Below are positions 12,413 to 23,073 of a DNA stretch of 64,000 nt, in pieces. The position numbers and the translations under genes are program-made. The notes beneath the pieces are model-generated. The model saw only the letters and a list, made by a program, of their open reading frames with translations, had not been told where the DNA came from and did no database searches. Within the stretch, counting starts at the first letter, position 1. Each line of letters starts with the position of its first letter. The DNA comes from Seiridium cupressi (taxonomy: Eukaryota > Ascomycota > Sordariomycetes > Amphisphaeriales > Sporocadaceae), in assembly GCA_036674765.1 (NCBI GenBank), contig JARVKI010000018.1, forward strand, positions 434,001-498,000, given 5' to 3'.

Positions 12413-13248
12413 TCAGCTGCTGGCGCCATTCCTCGCAATCAACCAAAGGAAAGACACGTCATCCACTGAATCCTTAGCAACCTCGTCAAGTACAATATCT
12501 AGTCCAGTTTCTTTCGCCTTAGCAATTGTTTCCTCTGCACCATAGCCACTCCAGTAGCCCCAGCCTTTCTCTGTTAGCCACCTGTCCAAGACTTTGCCTT
12601 CCATAGCTGTCTCGCTGAAGTTCGCCAGGAGATACCCGCCTGGTTTCAACCATTTGGCGATTTTGATTATCACCTCTCCTTGCTCAGAGCGAGGCAGGTG
12701 AATGAGACTGTACATTCCAATCACCTTGTATCAAAGCAGGTGTTAGTGGTTACTCTTCAAGGCCGTAACAGAGAGTTCCGAAACGAGTATCTAGAGTGTT
12801 TGGCTCTCGAGGTATTGGTTTCACCTCGAGAATAAGTCCAAGGAGAAAATGACAAACTCAGGGGCATACGTACCGCGTCGAACGAATCATTGGGGAAGTC
12901 TAGCTCTGTCATGTCTCCTTGGACCAGCTCTAGACGGTCTGCGTGACTTGCCAGATTCTTTCTTGCTACATCGATCTGCACGTCGGATAAATCGTTGGCT
13001 GTGACGTGAAAGTTGGCATGACCCAAAAGCTTTTGAGTTACTGGAAGACCACAACCGCATCCTAACTCGAGGACCGACACTTGTGATGACGGCTTCTCGT
13101 CAAGAAGACCCAGGAGTTTTCCCAAGTATTGCATTCGCTGTTCCGAGTGTGTAGTGGTCCATTCATTATACTCGGGAGCAATTGCATCGTATGATTCCTT
13201 CATACGCTGCTTCAAGTTTGCTGGGAACTCGCTAGTGTTAGATGCCAT
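12413..13248 (-). CDS. SAM-dependent methyltransferase (methyltransferase_11 type)
   Basis: Exons 12874-13248 and 12413-12724 give 228 residues. The 149-base intron (12725-12873) has GTACGT at its donor, a CTAAC branch point and an AAG acceptor, and joins NDSFDA to VIGMYSLIHLP, the expected motif IV. Motif I is SVLELGCGCGLPVTQ (about 58-72). An aspartate in TANDLSD binds the ribose, and DRLELVQGDMTELDFP carries the adenine-binding acidic residue. WLKPGGYLLANF is motif VI. An N-terminal SYDAIAPEYNEW helix is standard for this group. Substrate unknown. The acceptor is not the preferred CAG/TAG but is the only one that restores the motif. Confidence 0.85.
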
Positions 13249-13611
13249 CTCGTCGTCGCTGAGTCTGTAATGTTGTGCAAAGTCGTCAATAAATGAAGCT
13301 GGAAGGTAATAAAGATATTATGTTACGAGGATACAAGTCATTAAAATTGTTTCAATCTGAGATTGATAAACTAGATATGTACAGCACCGAGTGACTCATT
13401 GGTATAATACCCCAAATCGGGACCGGCGAGGCTTATGCCCACCCCGCTCTAGGGCCGTTTCCCCCAGAAGATATGCATGGGAGTGTCCGTAGTGGGGTCC
13501 ACTGGTTGGTAGCTCACTTGGTGGAACTCCAAGTGTCGAACCTTCCACGGGGAGTTGTGGAACTTGACCAAGTTGTGTTCCTATAGCCTCACTACACTTT
13601 TAGCCTATGTT
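13249..13611. other. Intergenic, no gene
   Basis: Separates two minus-strand genes: the methyltransferase promoter and the 3' flank of the sulfotransferase-like gene. Nothing recognised. Confidence 0.5.
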
Positions 13612-14595
13612 CTAGTTGCTTGAAGTATAATACCAAAGGCCTGCCGAGATGACTGGGACCAGCGCTGAAGTGGCGACGAACACTGCCGCCCTTCTGAAAG
13701 CCGGAGATAGAACTTCATCTGCTAGCTTTTTGAATTCCGCCGGCGCGTTGCCCCTAGGATATGGTGTCTCTGGTATGGGTTTCTTCAAGTAAGGGCAGAT
13801 TTCGTCCCAACCAAATCCATCTTCTAACTTGAAAACAGCCAGATTTTCCGCTGGGATGAGCTCCCTGACTCTCTTGTTCCTGATACATAAACGTTAGGCC
13901 AGTTCTATGAGTGACTCCTGCGACTAAAGTACAGCTTACGTGTTTAGGTATTCGCGAACGTAAATGTCTTTCCCCTCAGACCAAGGCTTGCCCTCGGTCC
14001 AGAAAGACTCAAGCGTTAGATGCAGAGAGCAGAACTTATCAACAAAGTTATCGATGAGTCGCATTTGCTTCAGTGGGAACTTGTCACAGGCTGCGAACAT
14101 GGGCCCGTCGGTGTTGTCCATGGAGCGATACCATGCCTCAACATCGCGTTCCATGTGCATGAACTGTGCGTCGGGGTAGCACGTAACTAAGTCGTCTAGT
14201 AGAACTGGGGTTACTTCAATAATAGTCTATTTAACAGTCAAAGATAAAACCAAAACACAACTAGGAATAGCATGCTTACATCATATTCCGCAAACCATTT
14301 ATCGAACTCAGCCTTTCCATATGGCTTGCTGATTCCGAAGTATTTGGCTTTGACCGCATCCTCGAGTATGGCCATGTGCTTTGGTCCGCCGTGCACCACT
14401 TCGTACATGTGATAGGGTCGAAATCCTAGCATCTTGAGTGCTTGGTAGAGCGAAAAGGTGCCAGTTCTGATTTACGGGTTAGTTCACGTTCGTACAAGTA
14501 GCGGTGCGAGAAACATACCGGCTCTTAGCTGTCACTATAAGTTTCTTCTCACAGACATGGTCAGGTACCGGCAAAGTATCTATAATGCGAGGCAT
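13612..14595 (-). CDS. Sulfotransferase-like P-loop protein with C-terminal membrane anchor
   Basis: Four exons (14519-14595, 14280-14466, 13940-14226, 13612-13879; introns 52, 53 and 60 bases) give 272 residues. The frame is kept through all junctions. The N-terminal LIVTAKSRTGTFSLYQAL (about 20-37) is the P-loop region seen as PRTGTxSL in the fungal sulfotransferase_4 / 'NAD-dependent epimerase'-labelled family. It is followed by GFRPYHMYEVVHGG, KPYGKAEFDKWFAEYD, the PDAQFMHMERDVEAWYRSM strand-helix and GWDEICPYLKKPIPETPYPR, all typical positions. The last 25 residues (AVFVATSALVPVISAGLWYY) form a hydrophobic helix that could anchor the protein in a membrane. The transferred group and substrate are unknown; sulfotransferase activity for this family is inferred from fold only. 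Confidence 0.85.
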
Positions 14596-15580
14596 GATCG
14601 TTTTTGTCCCATAGAGAGAATCAGTCATACGGATGCAGGCATGAAACAGCAATTGCAATGCAATCGCTCAGTATTTGTATGAGAGCATCTGATAGCTTTA
14701 AGAATCACTGCGTCCGCTAGGGTCTTTAGTGTAATCCTTCTGGAGGGGTACGGTAGCTAGCGAGACAATGGGTACTACAATCCATCATAGCTAGACCTTT
14801 TTGAATCATTTTATTTTGGTGAAATCTCTATTAGTAACATGACAGGACCGTCCATGGTCAGGGACGTCTCATTAATGTCACGGAATGGCTGTAAGCTAAA
14901 AAAGACTTGTACTTGACGTGCATCAGCTTCGTAAAAATGAACCAATCACACGCGCTGCTGCATTGGCTTTTGCTGCAAGTGAGCATCGGTGGATCATACT
15001 AAGCAGTTAGCCTCAGTTACCCTATGTTCATGATCTGATGGCTTGGATGTTCGGCGTCATAGTCTTTGAAGTCATCCTTCATGCGGCTACGAGCTGGCCA
15101 TTGGGCTGGTGGAGACTTCGCCACTGATTAAATACAATCTGAACGTCCACACACACTGCCCTCAATATACCCCTTCCCCGGAGAAGACGAAGCTTCAGTG
15201 TACAGTATCTTGATCTCGAGGTTCCCTAATAGCATCTACGGTGTGAGCTGGTGAACGACAGCCATCGCAGGTTACATCAAGCATGGGACGATATATGCCA
15301 AGAAATAATAAGCACATAAGGACCCTGTCTAACCGTCTGCCCTTTGGCCATAGAGCTGAGTTCAGCTGCTCTACTATATCCACAGAACTTGTGGTCCACC
15401 ATAAGATTTTACTCGAATGCGTACATCTAAGATTGAGGCGTGCGGCACCCTCTTGTTCTCATCCTGAGCATCCAGTTCGGGGCACACAAACTGTCCGCCC
15501 GGTAAATCCCCGCGTATAGCTTGGGAAATACCAAAAAGAAACAAGTGCTGACTTCCGCTCCACGAGGCACATGCGACGAA
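14596..15580. other. Intergenic, no intact gene
   Basis: Upstream region of the sulfotransferase-like gene. No coding frame with recognisable features. Confidence 0.4.
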
Positions 15581-15812
15581 TCATTCTGGCTGATCCCCGC
15601 CCAGGTTTGACCGAATGTGTCCATATTCATAACCCTGCCCGCATGATTTCGGCACGAGCTGGACCGATCCTACCAACGAAACACCGTGATATCTGTCCCG
15701 CTTCTTGGAACTGGCAATGCGGCTCCCGGAACCTCATTACCATATCTACTGCTTGATCCTCATCGCAGACCTTGCAACACTTTCTTTTCTTCCTTTCGCA
15801 GGCGTCGCACAT
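15581..15812 (-). pseudogene. Frameshifted short reading frame, possible gene remnant
   Basis: From an ATG at 15812 a Cys/Lys-rich start (CDACERKKRKCCKVC) leads into a protein-like stretch (VMRFREPHCQFQEAG, ISRCFVGRIGPARAEIMRAG) that hits a stop at 15627. If one base of the GGG at 15633-15635 is skipped, the sequence continues as YEYGHIRSNLGGDQPE to a stop at 15581. Both pieces look like one protein. This could be a decayed gene, a small exon set or a sequencing slip. I cannot name a family. Confidence 0.3.
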
Positions 15813-15842
15813 ATCGTATAGAGGTGCATCAATTAATTTAAA

Positions 15843-16298
15843 ATGCCCGAGGTATCGCCTGAGGTCGCCGCCATCATCACGCGCAAGAAACTATGGTACT
15901 GCCGGTACGCCGACACCCGTCAGTGGCACCTGTTTGATAAGGTCGCCTTGCCCGAATGCACCTTTGAATACCAATCAAATGGCGAGATCCTTGTCAACGC
16001 CGGGTTCACGTATGCCTGGGGCTCGACAGAGCAGTTCACATCCTTCTTCAGCAAGGCGTTCGAGAATCTGCAGACCCTCCACACGGTCGGGCCCGGAGAG
16101 TTTGAGCAGGTTAGCGAAGACCAGGTCAAGGCTGTATTCACTGTCGTCTACTACTCGGCGTTAAAGAAGGGGGCGGAATCGTCTCACGGTGTCCAAGGGA
16201 CAGGCGGAGGACATTACTTTGAGACTTATAGGCGGAAGGGCGATGATTGGTTCCTGGAAACTCTCACGATGAATAGGATATACGAGAAGGATGGTTGA
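15843..16298 (+). CDS. SnoaL/NTF2-like protein
   Basis: Single exon, 151 residues. The alpha+beta cone fold of SnoaL-like and scytalone-dehydratase-like proteins is suggested by ITRKKLWYCRYADTRQWHLF (N-terminal helix and turn) and the GSTEQFTSFFSKAF helix. HTVGPGEFEQVSEDQVKAVFTVVYY follows as central strands, then GGHYFETYRRKGDDWFLETLTMNRIYE as terminal strands. Such proteins are small cyclases, isomerases, dehydratases or non-enzymatic ligand binders. No biosynthetic cluster surrounds it, so the substrate is unknown. The leader AATTTAAAATGCC gives an acceptable start. Confidence 0.85.
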   Translation: MPEVSPEVAAIITRKKLWYCRYADTRQWHLFDKVALPECTFEYQSNGEILVNAGFTYAWGSTEQFTSFFSKAFENLQTLHTVGPGEFEQVSEDQVKAVFTVVYYSALKKGAESSHGVQGTGGGHYFETYRRKGDDWFLETLTMNRIYEKDG

Positions 16299-16959
16299 AA
16301 AGGATCCAAGCTCAACCATTTCCTCGTCTGTTTTGTATGGGTGGTATAACAGGGACGATTCAGCTAGGCGTATATACCGTTCTTCTATAAATGAGTGTGA
16401 GCTGTCCCAGAGTCAAAAGTGACACCTGGTGTGTAGAGCATTTACGTCGGTGATCTCCCCAATCTGTACTGCCCGTTGTGCCCAGTTTTGCCAGTCAAAC
16501 ACTTGCTAACGTCTTCTCGTGTCAACATGCATATACACAACCGCGTTGACATAGGTAATGGCGACCATATCTAGACAACTGTCGAATTCTTCTTCCTCTT
16601 TATGACCTGTATGAATAGCAGTATTGCTCACTGTCTGGGTACCTTCTTAAACGGTCCAGGCCTTATTCTTCGACGACCATAAGACGTAGGATAATCACGA
16701 TGTCGTTATTACGCGCTGAAACGTGGACATAGGAAATAACTACTATATTGGGAGCAATCAGTCATAATTGTTCGATTTGTTTTTGGCACTTTCAGTGTGT
16801 TATGCTTCATTGTAATGACGACTTTCATATATTAAATAGTACAAGTGATGCTATGCATTATTCTTATATTTGTCGCCATGCATTACCATTGTCGTCTTTC
16901 TGTCATCGTATCCCAACACTGTACAATGTCCCGTGCTCTCATGATCGAGGCCAATCCAT
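16299..16959. other. Convergent 3' region, no gene
   Basis: Between the SnoaL-like gene and the small cysteine protein gene. AT-rich around 16740-16870; no feature recognised. Confidence 0.5.
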
Positions 16960-17418
16960 TTACTCGCATGTCTTGACCTTGTACTCAACTGTCTGGTTGC
17001 CAGTTGCAATTACCTTGGGCTTGAAGTCCAGATATACGAGCTCTCCCTTCTCGGGTGTCCATTCTCCGTTCGTGTCCCTGTAAAAGACCAGCTCGCCAGA
17101 TCCAGCGTCTCGAACCTCCGCAGTCGTGTGCGTCAGCGTGCCGTCGGTGCTCCACTCGATCTCGTAGCAGGTAGACTTGGCGACGAGGAAGGGCTTGCTG
17201 CAGCGCGTGTTGCCATCGGCGTCAACACACTTCTCGACCGCATAGTCGAGGACTTTGCCCTTGGCTACTGTCGAAGCTGTGCGATGGGTTAACTTGGCTT
17301 GGGGGCCAAGACCGAGTAGGGTTCAGAACCAGAGCGCAAGGGTGAACATACGATCTTTCACTAGGCCAGTCATGACCAGGCCGGCCGTGAGGACGCTCTG
17401 TGCTGAAGGGATATACAT
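16960..17418 (-). CDS. Small four-cysteine protein, possibly secreted
   Basis: Exons 17352-17418 and 16960-17276 with a 75-base intron (GTATGT..CACAG) give 127 residues. The model keeps one frame with no internal stop. The start MYIPSAQSVLTAGLVMTGLV is a short hydrophobic segment that could act as a weak signal peptide or anchor. The mature part has four cysteines (EKC, TRC, STC, KTC), enough for two disulfides, and alternates strand-like stretches (KPFLVAKSTCYEIEWS, ELVFYRDTNGEWTP, GELVYLDFKPKVIATG). I recognise no domain. A small beta-rich extracellular protein is the best guess. Confidence 0.6.
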
Positions 17419-18447
17419 GTTGATATTGATGGAGCTGAACTAATACTGATTGAAAGAGTTGCTTTAGATAATTTAGCGTGCGGAACCTATTGATTTGAAG
17501 TATTCCTGATTGTTCGGTAGACTTTATAGATAACAGAAGAAGTCGTTAGGCGGCAGTTTCACTACTTGTAGCATCACTAATTCACGCGTCCGTGTTTGCC
17601 TTGGGTGATGACCGACTTCTACGTCACCACTCGCGACGTCATAGCGCCCTCAAGGTACTGATCATGTCTGTAACGTCTAATTCGGGAGCCGAGAGACTCA
17701 TCCTTTGCATTTTGTCTGCATCAATTAGCAATCGATGTTAATCGCCTTGATCTTTAAGACAGTATCAATAATATCCATCTCATGCAGTGCAATGACGCGA
17801 CAGTGAGGAAGAACCTGGATTTTGCCAACCAGGCTCCTCTTCCCCAGATTCCTCAGTCAACCCCACACACTCTTTATGCAAGTTTGCAGATCCCCATGCA
17901 GGTATATTGCTAGTCAATATTTGCCCGGCTCTGCCAGGGTGCAATCAATCATGAAATGAGACTGCGACTGCGACAAAGAATAGCATATTGAAGGGTTCTT
18001 GATAGACTGGAACATGTTTGCGGAAACATCAAACACATTTTTATTGATTGGCGCAATAGATTTGGTCGCGTGGTAATTGCATACTACTGTTGCCTCATGA
18101 GCTGTAAATCTCATATGGCAAGTCGAGACAAGATTGTCCCGGATCTTTATTCCATGCATCTGAGTCTTGGATATACACATGTTTGGACCTGGTTTCTAGC
18201 AACACCAGGCACTACTCCGGCGAGTGAGTCACGCCTGCATCGCATGGTGGGAGCTGTCATAGTCGATAAACAACAAAGAATGCAACTTAAAACCAACAGT
18301 CTTTTTCTGTCTCAATCAGTTTCGTCCAAGTTCTACCAACCAGTCTACAGAGTCGATACCCAACACTATCAATATAAAACGTCGCTCAGACCTTGGAAAC
18401 TTGCCATCACCCTTCAGCAAACCACACGCACTCAAGAACACATCCCA
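17419..18447. other. Divergent intergenic region
   Basis: Separates the small cysteine protein from the NADAR gene. The frame of the NADAR gene stays open upstream to 18070, but that extension is low-quality sequence with no domain, so I treat it as leader. Confidence 0.5.
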
Positions 18448-19212
18448 ATGCCACGCAAGAGAAAGACACCCAAGCCCAAGGCTGAAGTTCCAGGTCTATC
18501 CAGACCATCTAGTGCTGCCATGTCCACCTTACCAGCCGAGCCAGCAAATGAAGCTGCTGCGAACAGCGCCGCACCATCCCAATCATCGTCATCTTCATCC
18601 GTTTCACCCAACTCCACCAACAAAGCCCCAGTCTACTTCTGGAAAGAAACAGACCCTCGCAGAGGCTATCTGTGTCAATGGTATCATTTTGTGCCATTCT
18701 ACGATCCGTCAGACTCCGAGGCCAAGATCTATCGGTCCGCGGAGCACTACATGATGCATCACAAAGCCCTTCTCTTCGGAGACGGGGTCACAGCTGCCGA
18801 CATTCTGAAGACAGGAAGCCCCCGAAAGGCCAAGGACCTAGGCCGCGCAGTTCAAGGGTACGATGAGACTACGTGGAATGCGAATAAAGAGAGGATTGTC
18901 AGGCGTGGCAACGTGTGCAAGTTCACCTATCCCGTGGCCGATTCTGAACTGGGAGGAGAGGCAGAGAAGGTGTGGAGACTTGGTACCGGGATAGACGCCA
19001 AAGAGATGCGGGCGTCGAGCTTCAGGCAGGTCTTGCTATGCACAGGAGATAGGGAACTGGTTGAGGCCAGCCCATTTGATGCGATCTGGGGCATTGGGTA
19101 TCGCGAGGAGGATGCGGAGCAGAACAGAGGGAAATGGGGCGAAAACCTGTTGGGTAAGGCCTTGATGGCTGTGAGAGAGGAGTTTCGGAAGGAGGAAGCT
19201 GTCAAGGACTGA
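18448..19212 (+). CDS. NADAR-domain protein (YbiA/DUF1768 family)
   Basis: Single exon, 254 residues from the ATG at 18448 (MPRKRKTPKPKAEVPG). After a basic, Ser/Ala-rich N-terminus (1-55), the NADAR domain runs from about 60 to 250. It shows YFWKETDPRRGYLCQWY, SAEHYMMHHKALLFGD, a SPRKAKDLGRAV helix, KFTYPV, LLCTGDRELVEASPFD and IWGIGY. In bacteria YbiA-type proteins cleave N-glycosidic bonds of reactive riboflavin intermediates, and other NADAR proteins remove ADP-ribose; which of these applies in fungi is not known. The conserved W-IG and E-SP residues are intact. The KRK start may be a nuclear signal. Confidence 0.92.
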   Translation: MPRKRKTPKPKAEVPGLSRPSSAAMSTLPAEPANEAAANSAAPSQSSSSSSVSPNSTNKAPVYFWKETDPRRGYLCQWYHFVPFYDPSDSEAKIYRSAEHYMMHHKALLFGDGVTAADILKTGSPRKAKDLGRAVQGYDETTWNANKERIVRRGNVCKFTYPVADSELGGEAEKVWRLGTGIDAKEMRASSFRQVLLCTGDRELVEASPFDAIWGIGYREEDAEQNRGKWGENLLGKALMAVREEFRKEEAVKD

Positions 19213-19790
19213 TTGAAAGAAAGAGGACGAACAGACCATGGGTTGGGTGCTAATAACGGAGTAAACTGAAAGTGTATCGATAGACCACGGACTTGTTCTA
19301 TCTTCAAAGTCTTGCGGTTCCAGCAGACAAAATCGGTGGTAGGTTTAGTATTCGCATTATCCCGGGAATTGTGGATTATACACAAGTAGGGCTTATGTTC
19401 GTGGTGAGACTGCTTGGTAGTTGATTGACTTGGGCAACCTGGCCATTTATCTGATGGCAGACTATAAATACAGTGGGCGCCTTGACTACCATGATACATT
19501 CCATGCCCCAACAGCATGAGCTGCATGCCTTTTTTCTTCTTTATCCTACATCTGACCGCTGATGCATCCACTCCTGTGAAAACGCCTTGGTGCCATGCCG
19601 TAGAGTGGTGTAGCGAGGTCAAAGCTGCTGCTTTTACAGCACAGGCCTCTGTCGTCCTTATCCGTCTGCATGCTATCCGTAATGGTACAATATTAAAACA
19701 CGTATGCTGTATATATCGGTTCGAGATGAAGCAAATGGCGTGGAAGCTACCCGACTGCTTCTTTGTCTCATAATGGCTTGGAAATTGCCC
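19213..19790. other. Convergent 3' region
   Basis: Lies between the converging NADAR and TIM44 genes. No gene supported; frames present are overlaps of the flanking genes. Confidence 0.5.
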
Positions 19791-21429
19791 TTAGATGTAC
19801 TCCCTGGCGCTCTTTTGCATCTCAATCAACCTCCAGCCTCTCGTCTCCGGGTTGCTGACTTCCTCGGGTGTCCTCGTAATACCGATGGCGTATGTGACGA
19901 GCTGGACTTTATCCTCCATACCGGCAGCCAGCTCACTAGTCTTCGCATTGCGATAAACGTGAACTTCCTGGGTTCGACAGGTAATGATGAAAACAGGGAT
20001 CTCACCAGGCTCTAACATACGGGCCTTCAGGATATCAACATGTCTAATATCAAGAATTCGACCGTCTGACTTCATGCCGGCCTGGAGGTATTGCTTGGTC
20101 AAGGCCTCGTAAACCGAATACTGAGCTGCTGACAGCCAGACTTTCAATGTCTCGGTATCTCCCTTCACATATGCGTCAAGAACTTCTGGCAGGATGTACT
20201 CTCTAAGCTCCTGCAGGAAGGGCTCAACTTGAAAGTTGGGGTCCATAGATCGGAACTTCTTGATAACCATGGCGGTCTCGTTTTCTGCGAAAAAGCCAGC
20301 GATACGATCGGTAATACTGCGCGCAGTCGAAATCAAGGGGTTTTCGGATTCTTGGTAGACATTCTTGGCGTTGAAGAGACCTTGAACGAGTTTGTTCTGG
20401 TCCCGGAAGTCTCTCCATGCCTCTTTCCAAGCAGCATCCTTGTGAAGAGTGACGTTTGTACCCGCACTATAAAGTTGTTAACGTTTGTTTCTAGGGTAAA
20501 GGAGAACAAGAAGCATACTTTGGGTCCTCGGCCATTTCCTCTGGGTTGCCGTGAATGGAAGCTGCCTTTTTCTCCCGCAGTTCTCTTGCTTTGCGGCGCT
20601 CTTCTTTCTCGACCCAGCCACCATATCTCGAACTGCTGCCGTCGTCAATCACGTTCTTGACATTCTTGTAGGCTTCGGTGTCGCGAATGGGCTTGGTCGC
20701 CTTGTCTAGCGCGTCACCGGTGACATTTGCGCCCTTACGGACGCCCTTCATCACTGACGTATCCCAGGTCCAGGCGGCCCCCTTGCCAATTGTGGTTGCC
20801 GTGCTCTTCAGCACCTTGCCAGTGGTAGAGGTAATGGCGCCCGTTGTAGACTCGTACGCCTCTCTCGCTTTTCGCACCCTCTCGCTCTCACTGAAGTCCT
20901 TCGCGCCGGCAGCAAGCTGCTTGGTCGAGTCGTTCCATTCTTTGGATTGTTTGAGCTCCGTTTGCATGGTCTCCATGAAAACTTGCCACGGCGTCTTGTC
21001 ACCATGTGGCGGTGGTGGAGGTAGCTCCTCCTCTTTTGCTTTCTTTTCACCCTCCTCTGACTTCTCGCCTTCGTCTTTCTTGGCTTGCTCCTCAGAGTCG
21101 GCCTTCGCGTCCGACTCAGAATCGGTCGCTTTTGCTTCTGGCTTGTCTTGTGGCGTGGGGTCCGTCTTGGCTTGCTCCTGAAGCCATCTTGAGGACTGGT
21201 GGAAGTTTCGCAACTGCACACTTGCTATCGTTTGTGGAAGGAAAGGTGATCGCAGGGCAGTAAGAGCTGGCGAGGTGAGAACCGTACTTTGTGAGATACC
21301 ACTCGAGTGGTCAAGGCTGGAGAGTAACCTCCTGTACGCAGGAGATCTGCCGTACGAGGACGAAGCCAGTGAAGGCGTCCTTAATGCTGACGAGGTCGAG
21401 CTTCTCGCGACATGTCTGAGTGAGCTCAT
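19791..21429 (-). CDS. TIM44: Mitochondrial import inner-membrane translocase subunit TIM44
   Basis: It tethers mtHsp70 to the TIM23 channel on the matrix side. Exons 20519-21429 and 19791-20466 (52-base intron, codon split to Asn) give 528 residues. The N-terminus (MSSLRHVARSSTSSALR...) is Arg/Ser-rich without acids, a typical matrix presequence. It is followed by an acidic/Lys-rich charged linker with PPPPPH (about 150-200) and a KTPWQVFMETMQTELKQSKEW region. The C-terminal Tim44 domain starts near NPLISTARSITDRIAGFF and contains FLQELREYILPEVLDAYVKGD, RILDIRHVDILKARM and ETRGWRLIEMQKSARE. Length and order match fungal Tim44. Confidence 0.97.
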
Positions 21430-21864
21430 GTTTGGAGAAGGTGCGACAGTAATGGAGTTCCCAATTTTCAGAGGCAAGAGAGAACAAAAGGATCTGGGCC
21501 GGTGACTGCGATCGCAATAGAAGCGAAGGGGGTTGTTGCTTGCGCTTCTGCGACGACTTTTTACTACTGGAGCTGCGACTGCAAGACCCTGGTCCAAAAG
21601 TAAAAAATCCCGGAGCGGTGTTTTTGCCGCCTCCGATTCCTTCCGCTACAGCAATTAGCCCGCTAGTGAATCTGCCATGGAATGCGAGACCCCTGTCAAT
21701 GGCATCGCGCTACGGGAATCTTCAAAATTTCGAGCTTCAGATTTGTATACGATAATCGGGCTTTAGGACGGAAGACGATCCCAAACCACCCCGTCCTCGG
21801 CCGACAGCAAGCTCAACTGAAGAGCATAGCGTCCGTGAGAAGAGCTTCCCTTTAGCCCGCAAAG
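21430..21864. promoter_or_regulatory. Shared divergent promoter of TIM44 and uS11m
   Basis: 435 bases separate the start codons of two divergently transcribed genes for mitochondrial proteins. I see no canonical TATA box at a convincing place. Co-regulation is inferred from arrangement and function only. Confidence 0.5.
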
Positions 21865-22686
21865 ATGACCAAACCCACAAGTCGTCTCTTGGCGGCATCC
21901 CTCCGTCAGGCCGGCCGAGTACAAGGCAGCATACGATTGCCCATCCGTTCCTTCAGTCAAACCGCCCGACAATACGCAGACGAGTCTGGACCAAACCCTC
22001 CACAATCGGTTTCAGGGACACCAACGGATCCTCGAACTCCATCGCAGCCAACTCCCCCACCCCCGTCGACAGCTCGGTCTCCCCCGTCCGCACCAAGGAA
22101 AACACTCCTTAACAGCTTCCCCCGACAGTCCACCCAGCCACCCAGCATCTCAAGTCTCGCTGATCTGAGCGCTTCCCTCTCGCGCAGCCCAATCAGTGGC
22201 CAGAATATCGCCCAAGATACACTTGCCCGGGCGCGCAACCAACCTACAGCCCAAGAGGTTCTGTCCGCGACGTCCGAGGATCTGGTTGACAAGGAGAACT
22301 GGGCGCAGTATGACGAGCCGTTCCACTTCCACATCTATGGCCACAGGCACAACACACACATCACGGTAACGAAGCCAGATAGAAATGCCATCATCTCCAT
22401 CAGTGCTGGTCAGCTCGGATTTCGGAAATCCAAGAGAGGCACTTACGACGCGGCATACCAGCTGTGCGCCTATGTGATCGATAAACTGAACCAGGGCAAC
22501 TGGCATAAGAAGATTCACAAGCTTGAGGTCGTGCTGCGAGGCTTTGGTCACGCGCGTGAGGCTGCGACGAAGGTGTTGCTGGGCAATGAAGGAAAGTTCT
22601 TGAAGCCGAAGATCGTGGTAGTCAGTGATGCTACGAGGCTGAAGTTTGGTGGTACGAGGAGTCCTAAGCCTAGACGTCTGGGTTAA
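21865..22686 (+). CDS. MRPS18: Mitochondrial small-subunit ribosomal protein uS11m
   Basis: Single exon, 273 residues. The N-terminal MTKPTSRLLAASLRQAGR...RSFSQTARQY is a matrix presequence. A long Pro/Ser/Thr-rich linker (about 40-125) precedes the S11 domain, which contains FHFHIYGHRHNTHITVT, ISAGQLGFRKSKRGTYDAAYQ, KLEVVLRGFGHAREAATKVL and the C-terminal DATRLKFGGTRSPKPRR. This matches bacterial/mitochondrial S11, which sits on the platform of the small subunit near the mRNA exit. The linker is longer than in bacteria but usual in filamentous fungi. Confidence 0.95.
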   Translation: MTKPTSRLLAASLRQAGRVQGSIRLPIRSFSQTARQYADESGPNPPQSVSGTPTDPRTPSQPTPPPPSTARSPPSAPRKTLLNSFPRQSTQPPSISSLADLSASLSRSPISGQNIAQDTLARARNQPTAQEVLSATSEDLVDKENWAQYDEPFHFHIYGHRHNTHITVTKPDRNAIISISAGQLGFRKSKRGTYDAAYQLCAYVIDKLNQGNWHKKIHKLEVVLRGFGHAREAATKVLLGNEGKFLKPKIVVVSDATRLKFGGTRSPKPRRLG

Positions 22687-23073
22687 GAACTTGCTTGTTA
22701 ACTTGGCCTGACCCTGGTATGGGCCTGGGTCAATTTGTACCATATGACTTATACGTCGTGTATATTTGGCTTTGTACACCCTTCCACGTAGACATTCATC
22801 ATAATCAATGTCCAGGCAGTTTAGGCGAAGACTTGGTAGAATTCCTGACCTAGATATGCAAAACGTTCGCTGCGGAGAAACACATTGGTATCAATTGCCA
22901 AAAGAAAGTGTACACCCAAGCTCCTAGAACATTGCAAGACCGACCCAAACGCCTTAAATGCAATCCTCCCATCGCATCAATGCCTCATCCTCATGCTCGT
23001 CAGGATTCCGTGGCTGCTTAGATCCCGAGGGGCCTACAGAGTTTAGTGTCCCTGCCCTGGCCGGCTTCGTCTC
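22687..23073. other. Convergent 3' region
   Basis: Between the converging uS11m and PPPDE genes; no gene seen. Confidence 0.5.

Noticed and set aside
18070..18447. N-terminal extension of the NADAR frame
   Set aside because: Low-quality leader-like sequence; the ATG at 18448 begins a normal basic N-terminus directly before the domain.
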